The notes beneath the pieces are model-generated. The model saw nothing but the letters and a program-made list of their open reading frames with translations, was not told where the DNA came from and searched no databases. Positions 40,221 to 49,160 of a stretch of 64,000 nt of DNA are shown one piece after another. Location: NCBI RefSeq assembly GCF_019565505.1, contig NZ_CP067378.1, positions 2,666,001 through 2,730,000 on the forward strand, in the 5' to 3' direction. Both the position numbers and the translations under genes were made by a program. Each line of letters starts with the position of its first letter. Position 1 is the stretch's first letter. The DNA is from Flavobacterium davisii (GTDB taxonomy: Bacteria > Bacteroidota > Bacteroidia > Flavobacteriales > Flavobacteriaceae).

Positions 40221-41003
40221 TTATTTAAATAAGAATTTTCCCTTTTCATTATCAAAAGTAATATCATGATCTTTGAATAAGAGATTAAAAATTCCTTTTT
40301 CAATTAGTAAACAAGGTTCATTCTGTATAATAAAATCGGGAGTCATAACCACCATTTCGTCACTTATTTGAATAGCTAAATCAAGATCGTGAGTAGAAAA
40401 TAAAATACACTTTTGGGTTTCATGGGCTAATTTCTTTAATAATTTAAAAACAGAAACTTTATGATGTAAGTCTAAATGTGTTGTAGGTTCGTCTAAAATA
40501 ATTAAAGAGGTATCCTGAGCTAATGCTCTTGCTATTAATGCTTTTTGTAATTGACCATCACTTATCTCATAATGTTTTTTGTGTTGAATAGATGTGATTT
40601 CGGTCAATATTAGAGCTTCTTTTATTTTGGTATGATCTTCTTCAGTAAGTGTTCCTAGCCAATTGGTATAAGGTTGACGACCTAGAGCAACTAATTCATA
40701 AATAGTTAAGTTACTAGGAGGTAATTTTTCAGTAAGAACGACACTCAAATTTTTAGCTAATTCAAGATCTGTATATCGATGGATATTTAAATTATTTAAA
40801 ATAACTTCTCCATAAAGAGGTTTTTGAATAGAAGTGAGTGTTTTTAAAAGAGTAGATTTACCTACTCCATTAGCCCCTATAAGTGTAATTAGTTTTCCTT
40901 TTTGAAAATTTAAATTCAAATTTTGAGCAATACAATTTTGGATATTTTTGATTGTATAACCAATACTAAGCTGTTTTGTTTGTATAATAATTGAATTTTC
41001 CAT
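40221..41003 (-). CDS. btuD: Cobalamin-type ABC transporter ATP-binding protein
   Basis: 260 residues, FecE/BtuD class. Walker A GANGVGKST near 43, signature ISDGQLQKALIARALAQD near 142 (SGGQ replaced by SDGQ), Walker B LIILDEPTTHLD near 162 and switch His in STHDLD. Energises import by the FecCD permease encoded immediately upstream (ATG overlaps its stop at 41003). B12 is assigned as substrate because of the adjoining cobinamide salvage genes; iron siderophore or heme remains possible from sequence alone. Intact frame. Confidence 0.85.
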   Translation of the reverse strand: MENSIIIQTKQLSIGYTIKNIQNCIAQNLNLNFQKGKLITLIGANGVGKSTLLKTLTSIQKPLYGEVILNNLNIHRYTDLELAKNLSVVLTEKLPPSNLTIYELVALGRQPYTNWLGTLTEEDHTKIKEALILTEITSIQHKKHYEISDGQLQKALIARALAQDTSLIILDEPTTHLDLHHKVSVFKLLKKLAHETQKCILFSTHDLDLAIQISDEMVVMTPDFIIQNEPCLLIEKGIFNLLFKDHDITFDNEKGKFLFK

Positions 41004-42013
41004 TAGTTAAAAGTACGTTTTTTTACCAAAAGCCATACGACTATTGGAGCACCTATTATAGAGGTAATAGCATTGATAGGAATGGCTACTTCAAAGTTAT
41101 GTGAAAGAATATCACAAAGTAGCATAATACAAATTCCTGTTAAAATAGTAGTTGTAAACAAACTAAGATGTTGATTGTCTTGAAAAATAATTTTTGAAAT
41201 ATGTGGAATAGCAAAGCCGATAAAAGCTATAGGACCGATAAAAGCCGTAAGAACACCTGTTAGTATGCTTGTTATTAAAATAGTTTTATATACTGTTTTT
41301 TTATAAGGGATACCCAAACTTTTAGCGTAATTTTCTCCTAACAAAAGAGCATCTAAATTTTTAAGAAGTTTTATTGTGTAAAGTAAAGTAAAACCACAAA
41401 TGATAAGGATGAAATAAAGATTATGCCAACTAACATTTCCCAGACTTCCCATAGACCAAATAGTAAATTTTTGTAATTGTTCAGCTGATGAGAAATAACT
41501 TAAGATATTGATGATAGAACTTGTGAAATGGCTAAACATTAATCCAATGACAAGAATAGACATTGTATTTTTAATTTTTTGGGCGGTTAAAATTACGGCT
41601 ATCAAAACAATTAAGGATCCTATAATAGAGGCAATGGCAATTCCGTAGGTTGAGATAAAAAAAGGAATAAGAAAAGAAGGGAGGTAACTACTTCCCATGA
41701 TAACGAAGGCTACCATCAGACTCGAACCAGAACTTAATCCTAAAATATAAGGGCCAGCCAATGGATTTTTAAAAAGAGTTTGCATAAGTAATCCGCATAT
41801 AGGTAACGCTGCACCTACTGTTATAGCTACCAAAGCTTTTGGAAGTCTAAAATTAAAAATAATGTACTGCCAAGTAAGTTTTGAAGCATTATTTCCAATT
41901 AAAACTTGAAACGTATCACGTATAGGGATTTGAACGACACCTAGGCATATATCTAATACAAAAAGAATTATACCTAGGAGAATAAAACCAGAAAGCAGCT
42001 TCTTATTTTTCAA
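41003..42013 (-). CDS. btuC: Cobalamin-type ABC transporter permease (FecCD/BtuC)
   Basis: 336 residues with about ten membrane helices. Conserved FecCD blocks: FRLPKALVAITVGAALPICGLLMQTLFKNPLAGPYILGLSSGSSL near 55-100 and GPIAFIGFAIPHISKIIF (the cytosolic coupling region) near 265. It forms the transmembrane channel with the ATPase encoded next. The start is 5 bases from the stop of the btuF-like gene, so btuF-btuC-btuD form an operon. Intact frame. Confidence 0.9.
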   Translation of the reverse strand: MKNKKLLSGFILLGIILFVLDICLGVVQIPIRDTFQVLIGNNASKLTWQYIIFNFRLPKALVAITVGAALPICGLLMQTLFKNPLAGPYILGLSSGSSLMVAFVIMGSSYLPSFLIPFFISTYGIAIASIIGSLIVLIAVILTAQKIKNTMSILVIGLMFSHFTSSIINILSYFSSAEQLQKFTIWSMGSLGNVSWHNLYFILIICGFTLLYTIKLLKNLDALLLGENYAKSLGIPYKKTVYKTILITSILTGVLTAFIGPIAFIGFAIPHISKIIFQDNQHLSLFTTTILTGICIMLLCDILSHNFEVAIPINAITSIIGAPIVVWLLVKKRTFN

Positions 42014-42018
42014 AACTT

Positions 42019-43156
42019 TTATTGTATGGGAGTTACGAAGGTAAAATGATAATCAGGTAATAATTCAGGATGTATTATTTTAATATAATCTTTTAAAACC
42101 TTGTCAGGTTGGCTAGGTGAAAGCTCAAAGAAAATTGTACCTCCCGTTTTCCCTTTTTACCTTCAAAAGTGAAAACTTTTTTATTTTGATAAGCATTAAA
42201 TTGAGCATAATGAGTATTTATTTTTTTTAACTTTATCCAATCCGTAACATCTTCTGTAGTAATCCATATTGAAGCATTTTGCCCTTTTTCAAATACTTCT
42301 TCAAAACTAAGAGGTTTGCTTCCTGTACCTTCTAGATTTTTCCATAGATAGGAGCCTCCAGCATCTTGTATATAAGCACTTGTCCAACTATTACCTTTGG
42401 GAACATACCATTGATCTTGATATATTTTACCATAAAGCACAGTTGGGTTTTGTTGGGTAGTTTTTGTGATTTCTAATGTTTTTAAATAATTCTTTTTAAC
42501 TAGTTCAAAATAGTTTTTAGCCTCTTTTTCTTTTCCAACTAAAGCACCAAAAAATTTAATCCACTCTGCTTTTCCCAGAGGTGTTTGCTCCATCCAATCG
42601 GCTTGAATTAGAACAGGAATTCCTGTTTTTTTGATAATATCTAAACTAGGATTGTTTCCAGTTATTTCAAAAGTAACGAAAGCATTTGGTGATAAATCAA
42701 TTAATTGTTCTACATTAATTTTTTCATTCTCACCTAAATTTTTGATTTTTCCTAATTCAATTAATTGCCGCGTTTTATGAGAAGAAATATAATCAGTATG
42801 TGGAAATCCTATTAACTTGTTTTCTGCACCCAAGATTTCTAAAAAGGAATATTAGTAGTTGAGGTAACCACAAGACTTTTAATAGGAACGTTGATTTGAG
42901 TGTATTGTTTTAAACTATCAGGGATGTTTTTGTTGTTTTTTTTGAGAATATAAGTAAATGATTTTTGGGCATCAGGCCATGGAGTAGTAACTCTCAGGAT
43001 AGAATAATCTTTATATTCATATAAGCAAAAAGCCTTGGCATCTGTTATACTATTATTTGTTTGATTCTTAATAGCAGGTTGATGATTGTTTTTTTTGCAT
43101 TGTATGGTCATCAAAAAAATAAAAACAAATATTGTGTATTGGAAGAATTTTATCAT
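42019..43156 (-). CDS. btuF: Cobalamin-type substrate-binding lipoprotein, two frameshifts
   Basis: About 380 residues after repair. Lipoprotein signal IFVFIFLMTIQC, then a periplasmic-binding fold of the helical-backbone (BtuF/FepB) type: LVVTSTTNIPFLEILGAENKLIGFPHTDYI, INVEQLIDLSPNAFVTFE, and EWIKFFGALVGKEKEAKNYFE. Slips: A5 at 42841-42845 and T4 at 42147-42150 on the plus strand, each one base short. The second hides the true C-terminus (ELSPSQPDKVLKDYIKIIHP, stop at 42019-42021). It captures B12 or cobinamide for BtuCD. No cobalamin riboswitch precedes it. Confidence 0.87.
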
Positions 43157-43361
43157 AAGATTATATTTTAAATACGAGTCATTATATTATCTTAATGGCT
43201 AAGAAAAATTTTGTTTAATACTAATTTATTTAGGACTATTTGAATGCTATGTTAGCATAAGTAAAGGTTTGTTTGTAATAACGTTCATCAATAATCTTTT
43301 AAGGTTCTTTTCTTAGATAAAAAGCAAAGAAACAAACTTGTTTTAATATTTAATAACTTTT

Positions 43362-43869
43362 TTAAATAGATGGAATTTGTTTTTCGGTTATAGAAACGGA
43401 TTTTTGCAAAAATAAAGAATTGGGTATTGTGATAGTTTGCTCATCTTTAGTCTTTAGATAGACAAAAAAATAAGTAAGTTCAATTATTTCGCCCTCTAAA
43501 GGAAAGTCTTTATCAAGTATTTTGATAGTGTCCCCCAATTTAAGAGGATGATTAAAAAAAAGTATTAAACTAGATGTGATATTCGATAACAAAGACCACT
43601 GAGCAAAAAAAGCAACTCCTAAAGCAGTTAATATACTACTAGCAAATACTGCAATTTTATTTTGTTCTAAACCCCAAATACCAGAAATTAAAACAATAAA
43701 TACAATAGTTATTAAAAGATGTAATATTTTGATAGATATTTTTCTCCTCGTTCTCTCAATATATGTTTTTTTTAATGTATTATTAATGAAGTTTTTAGTG
43801 AAGAAAAAAAAAAAAATATATTACTAACGATGCCACCGTTTCTAAAATTTGAATCTGATAAGTATCCAT
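43362..43869 (-). CDS. Small MscS-like mechanosensitive channel, broken in an A13 tract
   Basis: About 169 residues after repair. ATG at 43869 opens DTYQIQILETVASLVIYFFFF, then a T13 run (A13 on the plus strand, 43804-43816) shifts frame. Downstream the MscS core reads ASSILTALGVAFFAQWSLLSNITSSLILFFNHPLKLGD and the beta domain NSLFLQKS. It lacks the long C-terminal domain of full MscS. The tract length here needs to be 12 or 15, not 13, to keep the frame. Either a sequencing error or a genuine contingency tract. Channels of this type release solutes on osmotic downshock. Confidence 0.75.
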
Positions 43870-43988
43870 AACTATAATATCTTAATAAACTTATTTCATA
43901 AATAGAATTAAGTTCGTTACAATGTTTTTTTACGATTTAACAAGCAAAGATAAAGTTTTAAATATCTTTACAACCAAAAAAAGATAGT

Positions 43989-44494
43989 ATGTTGTATCTT
44001 ATAACAGGGGGGAACGTTCAGGTAAAAGCGCGTATGCCCAAAATTTAGCTCTCGAATTAACCTCTAACCCCGTTTATATGGCTACCGCTCGTAAATGGGA
44101 TGGAGATTTTCAAAAAAGAATTGATCGACATCAAAAAGATCGTGATCATCGTTGGACCAATATTGAAGAAGAAAAAAATATAAGTAATTTTGATTTCTCA
44201 GGAAGAGTTACCATGATTGATTGTGTAACTTTATGGTTGACTAATTTTTTTGTAGATACTCAAAATAATGTTGAAAGATCATTAGAATTAGCAAAATTAG
44301 AAATTGAAAAAATACTACTTCAACAAAATAGCCAAATTATCATTATTACAAACGAAATTGGTATGGGAGTTCATGCACATACCGAAATAGGAAGAAAATT
44401 TACTGAATTACAAGGTTGGATGAATCAATATTTAGCTCAAAAAGCAGATAAGGTAATTTTGATGATCTCAGGAATACCTGTAAATATTAAGTAA
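43989..44494 (+). CDS. cobU: Adenosylcobinamide kinase / adenosylcobinamide-phosphate guanylyltransferase, one frameshift
   Basis: About 168 residues from ATG 43989. The P-loop reads GGERSGKS after adding one G to G6 at 44007-44012; uncorrected, the frame ends and only the downstream part from 44078 remains. Also visible: VYMATARKWDGDFQKRIDRHQKDRDHRW (guanylylated His region) and CVTLWLTNFF. It phosphorylates adenosylcobinamide and attaches GMP, the first step of the nucleotide-loop assembly and cobinamide salvage. First of a run cobU - PP-loop ATPase - cobT - cobS - cobC. Confidence 0.93.
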
Positions 44495-44519
44495 ATAATG
44501 CGTTATAAAAAACAAAAGG

Positions 44520-45148
44520 ATGAAATCAATTCTTTCCCGGAGTGGAGGTAAAGACAGTTGTTTAGCAACCATAAAAGCGCTAGAATTAGGATACAAGCCT
44601 ATCGTGCTTTTAAACATGATGAATGAAAATGGGAAGGTTTCTCGTTCGCATGGACTCACACAAAATATTTTAAAACAGCATGCCAATGCACTAAAAATTC
44701 CCTTAGTAGGCATACCAACTACTTGGGCAGATTATGAAAAAAATATATAGAAACACTTTGTCAATTAAAAAAAGATTATGGTGTAGAAAGTGTTGTTTTT
44801 GGAGATATTGATTTAGAGCCCCATCGTGAATGGGAACAAAAAGTCTGTCAACAAGCAAAACTCGAAGCGATCTTACCCCTTTGGCAAAAAGATCGTTTAG
44901 AATTAGTAAAAGAAATTATAGAAGAAAATATTGTATGTATGATTGTTTCCTGTAATACGACTATGGGGGTAGAATTTTTAGGAAAAATTTTAACAAAGGA
45001 AACAGTTCAACAATTAATAGATTTAAATATTGATCCATGTGGTGAAAATGGAGAATTTCATACCGTCGTAATCAATTGTACGCTGTTTGATACCCCCATT
45101 ATATTGCCTAAATATAAAAAGAAATTTACCAAAACTATTGTTTTTTAG
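44520..45148 (+). CDS. Dph6-like PP-loop ATP pyrophosphatase, one frameshift
   Basis: About 209 residues. N-terminal PP-loop RSGGKDSCLA and the marker blocks EPHREWEQKVC, LPLW, and DPCGENGEFHT of the PF01902 (diphthine-ammonia ligase, ATP_bind_4) family. A7 at 44737-44743 (8 expected) breaks it at YEKKYIETLCQLKKDYG. The archaeal and eukaryotic enzyme amidates diphthine on elongation factor 2; bacteria have no diphthamide, so the bacterial members must do something else. Here it lies between cobU and cobT, spaced 25 bases each side, pointing to a role in B12 or cobinamide metabolism. Confidence 0.85.
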
Positions 45149-45173
45149 TTTGGGAAGAATAATATAAGAAATA

Positions 45174-46181
45174 ATGAGTTTAATAGAAAAATTACAACAC
45201 AAAATTGATTTTAAAACAAAACCTTTAGGATCTTTAGGTCAATTAGAAAAAATAGCGTTGCAAATAGGACAAGTTTTTAATACGCTTACACCTGAAATAC
45301 GAAACCCACATATTTTAGTCTTTGCAGCGGATCATGGTATAGCAAAAGAAGGAGTAAGTGCTTATCCAGCAGAAGTAACCCCTCAAATGGTTTTGAATTT
45401 TGTAAATGGTGGAGCCGCAATTAACGTGTTTTCAAAACAAAATGGACTAACCTTAAAAGTAATTGACGCAGGAGTTAATTTTGATTTTGATGATTCATTA
45501 CCCATAATACATCAAAAAGTAGGAAACGGAACGAAATCCTTTTTAGAACAAGCCGCTATGTCAGTAGATCAGCTTAAAGACTGCTTACAAAAAGGAAAAC
45601 AAATTGTACAAGAAATATACGAAAAAGGCTCTAATTGTGTTGGCTTTGGAGAAATGGGAATAGGAAATACAGCCACTTCTTCTATATTAATGAGTATTTT
45701 AACAAAAATCCCAATTCAAGATTGTGTAGGCAGTGGTACAGGAGTAGTTAATGAAGCTTTAGATAAAAAAATAAGTATTTTAAAATCAGCTTTAGAAAAA
45801 TATAAAACATCAGAAGTATTAGATGAAAAATTAGCCCATTTTGGTGGGTTTGAAATTTATCAAATGGCAGGAGGAATACTCCAAGCCTTTGAAAACAATA
45901 TGCTAATTTTAGTAGACGGATTTATTAGTTCAGTAGCTTTTTTAGTCGCCTATACCTACCAACCCAAAATACTTAAGAATACCCTATTTTGTCATTGTTC
46001 ACAAGAAAAAGCACATAAAGCTTTATTAAACCATTTGAATGTAAAAGCATTATTGGATTTAGAATTGCGACTAGGGGAAGGAACAGGAGTAGCACTTGCT
46101 TTTCCTATTATACAAAGTGCTGTAAATTTCTTAAATCAGATGGCAAGTTTTGAAGAAGCAGGCGTGAGTGAGAGTATTTAA
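45174..46181 (+). CDS. cobT: Nicotinate-nucleotide--dimethylbenzimidazole phosphoribosyltransferase
   Basis: 335 residues, the usual length. Transfers phosphoribose from NaMN to dimethylbenzimidazole, making alpha-ribazole phosphate for the lower ligand of B12. Visible: KTKPLGSLGQLEKIA (N-terminal), VFAADHGIAKEGVSAYP, GEMGIGNTATSS, and the catalytic Glu in RLGEGTGVALAFPI near 313. Followed without gap by cobS. Intact frame. Confidence 0.96.
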   Translation: MSLIEKLQHKIDFKTKPLGSLGQLEKIALQIGQVFNTLTPEIRNPHILVFAADHGIAKEGVSAYPAEVTPQMVLNFVNGGAAINVFSKQNGLTLKVIDAGVNFDFDDSLPIIHQKVGNGTKSFLEQAAMSVDQLKDCLQKGKQIVQEIYEKGSNCVGFGEMGIGNTATSSILMSILTKIPIQDCVGSGTGVVNEALDKKISILKSALEKYKTSEVLDEKLAHFGGFEIYQMAGGILQAFENNMLILVDGFISSVAFLVAYTYQPKILKNTLFCHCSQEKAHKALLNHLNVKALLDLELRLGEGTGVALAFPIIQSAVNFLNQMASFEEAGVSESI

Positions 46182-46223
46182 ATGAGATTCGTTTATCATT
46201 TACAACCTAGAATTTTTATAAAA

Positions 46224-47024
46224 ATGAAAAAACAACGGGATATATTTTTTACAGCATTAATGTTTTATACACGTATTCCGTGTCCAAAACATATTAATCA
46301 TGATTCTACTTATTTAAATAAAGCAACACGTTATTTTCCATTAATAGGCTGGCTAGTAGGAAGTATTTCTTATTTAGTATTTTTAGGAGCTCATTATCTT
46401 TTTTCATCATTCATTGCTATTATTTTTTCAATGATAGCTGGAGTGTTAACTACCGGAGCCTTTCATGAAGATGGGTTTGCTGATGTTTGCGATGGTTTTG
46501 GAGGAGGTTGGACCAAAGAAAAAATATTAAAAATAATGAAAGATAGTGCAATAGGAGCCTATGGTACCATAGGTGTTGTACTATTATTACTAACCAAATT
46601 TTTACTCCTCTTTGAAATAATAAATAAAATACCTGATGCTTCTTGGAACCCTTATATTTATGCAAGTCTTTTATTCATTACCTACCATAGTATAAGCAGA
46701 GCGAATGCCATTTCACTTTCCTTTACGTTACCGTATGTAAGAGAAGATGAATTAAGTAAAAGTAAACCTATAGCCAAAACATTTAGTCAATATGAAGTAA
46801 TAGGAGTCCTTTTATTTGGGATATTACCATTAGCATGTATGTCTTTTATATACAATCCATTTTTTTTATTAATACTTCCCCTTTTGCTTCTTACACGCTT
46901 GTATATGGGACGCTATTTTACTAAATGGATTGGAGGATACACAGGCGATTGTTTAGGAGCTTTAGAGCAGATAAGTGAAGTAGTAACCCTTTTATCTTTT
47001 CTCACAATATGCAAATTTATTTAG
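46224..47024 (+). CDS. cobS: Adenosylcobinamide-GDP ribazoletransferase (cobalamin synthase)
   Basis: About 266 residues from ATG 46224 (KKQRDIFFTALMFYTRIPCP), the start used by relatives; an ATG at 46182, touching the cobT stop, would add 14 residues. Integral membrane enzyme with about six helices that joins AdoCbi-GDP and alpha-ribazole. Conserved FHEDGFADVCDGFGGGWTKEKILKIMKDSAIGAYG (acidic Mg2+ motif) near 72-106. It overlaps cobC by 16 bases. Intact frame. Confidence 0.93.
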   Translation: MKKQRDIFFTALMFYTRIPCPKHINHDSTYLNKATRYFPLIGWLVGSISYLVFLGAHYLFSSFIAIIFSMIAGVLTTGAFHEDGFADVCDGFGGGWTKEKILKIMKDSAIGAYGTIGVVLLLLTKFLLLFEIINKIPDASWNPYIYASLLFITYHSISRANAISLSFTLPYVREDELSKSKPIAKTFSQYEVIGVLLFGILPLACMSFIYNPFFLLILPLLLLTRLYMGRYFTKWIGGYTGDCLGALEQISEVVTLLSFLTICKFI

Positions 47025-47546
47025 TACGTCATACAGAAACCATTTGTCCTAAAGGAGTTTGTTATGGACAAAGTGATGTAAACTTAGCACCTAATTTTTT
47101 AGAGCAATTTCAGGAAATAAAAAAACAATTACCAGTAAAAGCATTGGTGTATAGTAGTCCTTTAACACGCTGTGTAGAATTGGCTGAATATTGTTTTTTA
47201 AAAGAAGAGATAACATTAGACGACCGATTAAAAGAAATGAATTTTGGAAAATGGGAGCTACAAAATTGGGATGTAATACCTGAAGAAGAACGAACTCCTT
47301 GGATGTCAGATTTTGTAAATATTTCAGTTCCTATGGGGGGAATCTTTTCAAATTTTGTATGAAAGAGTAATTGAATTTTGGGAAAACCTAAATAAGCAAT
47401 TATTAGAACAACCATTAGTTATTTTTACGCATGCAGGTGTCATAAGAAGCTTAATTTGTTATTTAGAAAATAAACCTCTTACAGAAGCTTTTTCAAACAA
47501 AGTAGATTTTGGAGAAGTAAAAATACTTTCATTAAAAAGAGTATAA
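47009..47546 (+). CDS. cobC: Alpha-ribazole phosphatase (histidine phosphatase), one frameshift
   Basis: About 179 residues. Histidine-phosphatase motif LVRHTETICPKGVCYGQSDVNL at the N-terminus (His in RHT), and FTHAGVIRSLICYLENK with the second His. G6 at 47335-47340 needs to be G5 (one extra base) to read VPMGESFQILYERVIEF. It removes the phosphate from alpha-ribazole phosphate, the last step of lower-ligand making, and starts inside cobS, so they are translationally coupled. Confidence 0.92.
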
Positions 47547-47658
47547 GGAAGGATGATTTAAATGAATAAGTTAATAATTAGTTAATTGCTTTGAGAAGCA
47601 ATCTTTCTTGTTTTTTTTAAACACAGACTGATAAATATTTAAAAACATGTGAGATTTA

Positions 47659-47688
47659 TTTGTTTTCTTGTTTTTTATTGTACCTTTG
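47659..47688 (+). promoter_or_regulatory. Bacteroidota-type promoter of the DUF2490 gene
   Basis: TTTG at 47659-47662 and TACCTTTG at 47681-47688, spaced 18 bases, about 20 bases before the ATG at 47709. Confidence 0.75.
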
Positions 47689-47708
47689 CGCTCCCTTAAA
47701 CAAGAAAA

Positions 47709-48469
47709 ATGAAAAAGAGTATTAAATTCCCGTTGTTTTTAGTTGTGTTATTGTCTTTTTATAATAACATATTAGGTCAGGTAATAAATCATAATAATGA
47801 TATTTGGTTACATTATTTAGGAAAGAACAAACTAAATAAAAACCTTTCTTTAACACTTGAAGGATCTTTGATATTTGCAAATGGTTTTGATCAAAAACAA
47901 CAGTATTTCATCCGTCCATCGGTAGATTATCAGTTTACAAAAGAAATGAGTGCTAGTGTAGGTTATACACACCATGAATTTTTTGTCTACGGAGATGTTC
48001 CTTTAAATAGAGTAGTAACACCAGAAGATAATGTTTGGATTCAAGGTGTTTATAGTTGCGCTAAAGATAATTTTAGATTTACCCATCGTTTACGTGATGA
48101 AAGCCGTTGGGTAGGAGTTGCTACTAAAAATGAAGCAGGAGATTTTGCTATAACGAGCAGAGATTATAGAAATCGTTTACGATACATGTATTTAGTAAAT
48201 TATACCTTAACTAAAAAGAAGATAAACCTCAATTGTTTGCTTTTTTAGGTGACGAAATATTTATGAATATAGGAGTAAAAGCAGCAAAAACATTTGTACA
48301 ACAAAATAGAGTAATTGCAGGTTTAGGATATAATTTAAACCCTCAACATCAAATTCAATTAAGTTACATTCATCAAAATTTATGGAATGTACCCAACACC
48401 ATACAAGAAAATAATCCCACGCTAAGGATTTCTTATATAACGAACTTAGATTGGTCAAAGAAAAAATAA
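47709..48469 (+). CDS. DUF2490 outer-membrane-like beta-barrel protein, one frameshift
   Basis: About 254 residues. Signal peptide KKSIKFPLFLVVLLSFYNNILGQ, followed by beta-strand pairs with aromatic girdles (NDIWLHYLGKNKLNKNLSLTLEGSL; FIRPSVDYQFTKEMSASVGYTHHEF; RFTHRLRDESRWVG). A5 at 48213-48217 (6 expected) breaks it at TKKEDKPQLFAFLGDEIF. DUF2490 proteins are uncharacterised barrels. Placed between cobC and the B12 riboswitch, but with its own promoter and terminator, so a link to B12 is positional only. Confidence 0.82.
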
Positions 48470-48508
48470 TTTTAAAAGTTTTATAATAAGATCTTTGTTT
48501 TAAGTAAT

Positions 48509-48543
48509 AAAAAAGCTGCAACATAATAGTTGTGGCTTTTTTT
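48509..48543 (+). terminator. Rho-independent terminator of the DUF2490 gene
   Basis: Stem AAAAGCTGCAAC / GTTGTGGCTTTT with a T run, 40 bases after the stop codon. Confidence 0.88.
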
Positions 48544-48809
48544 ATTCAAATTTGTTCAAAACATATTAAGTATTACAAATTGATTATGGATAAACATATT
48601 AGGTTGAGCTTAAAAAAATCCTTGTATTTTTATACTCTTTCCCCTTTTCATCCTCATTACAAAGTATAACGCATAATTTGATATGAAATAAATCTAATAT
48701 CATATACTGAACTTTGAAATATCTAGAGATTATGAATCTTTGTGTTGAGAAATTTTTAATGAAAGAATCTGTTTGTGTGTGTTTTTTTTATTTTTTTCAA
48801 AAGATGTAC
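48544..48809. other. Gene-free stretch with a possible repeat relic
   Basis: No ORF. Around 48614-48680 the sequence TCATTACAAAGTATAACGCATAATTTG resembles the end of family B palindromic elements (compare 54377-54403), so this may be a decayed copy without its left end. Confidence 0.45.
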
Positions 48810-48817
48810 TAAATTTG
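48810..48817 (+). promoter_or_regulatory. -7 element upstream of the cobalamin riboswitch
   Basis: TAAATTTG matches TAnnTTTG and sits just before the riboswitch aptamer, whose transcript would start near 48823. Confidence 0.65.
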
Positions 48818-48830
48818 CCCGTGAATTTAT

Positions 48831-49078
48831 GGTGCTCGACTTTTGTGTAAAGTCAGCTTAAAAGGGAATCAGAGTGAGATTATAGAAGTATTATTTGAAG
48901 ATTAACAGAAAAGGAATCATATTCCTGAAGTCTAATCTCTAAAATAAAAAATCAAAGATCAAAACCTGAGCTGTACCCGCAACTGTAAGCTATTAAGCTT
49001 GTAAGAATCTACAACCACTGTTGATAATTTAATACGGGAAGGTTAATTACAAGACGCAAGCCGGGAGACCTGCCTAAG
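48831..49078 (+). promoter_or_regulatory. Cobalamin (AdoCbl) riboswitch
   Basis: RNA leader with the B12-element blocks in correct order: GGTGC at the start, AAAGGGAATCAGAGTGAG (P3 region), GAGCTGTACCCGCAACTGTAAGC (conserved CCCGCAACTGTAAGC core), CCACTG, CGGGAAGG, and the B12 box AGCCGGGAGACCTGCC at 49059-49074. It controls the BtuB-like receptor downstream. After the box, AAGTTT (49076-49081), AAACTT (49093-49098) and AAGTTT (49109-49114) can form two mutually exclusive helices, a likely expression platform. Confidence 0.95.
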
Positions 49079-49160
49079 TTTATTTTATTAACAAACTTTC
49101 GGGAAAAAAAGTTTGGGAATGGGTAAATTCTGTCTTTTTTTCCGCATTTAAAGAATTAAA

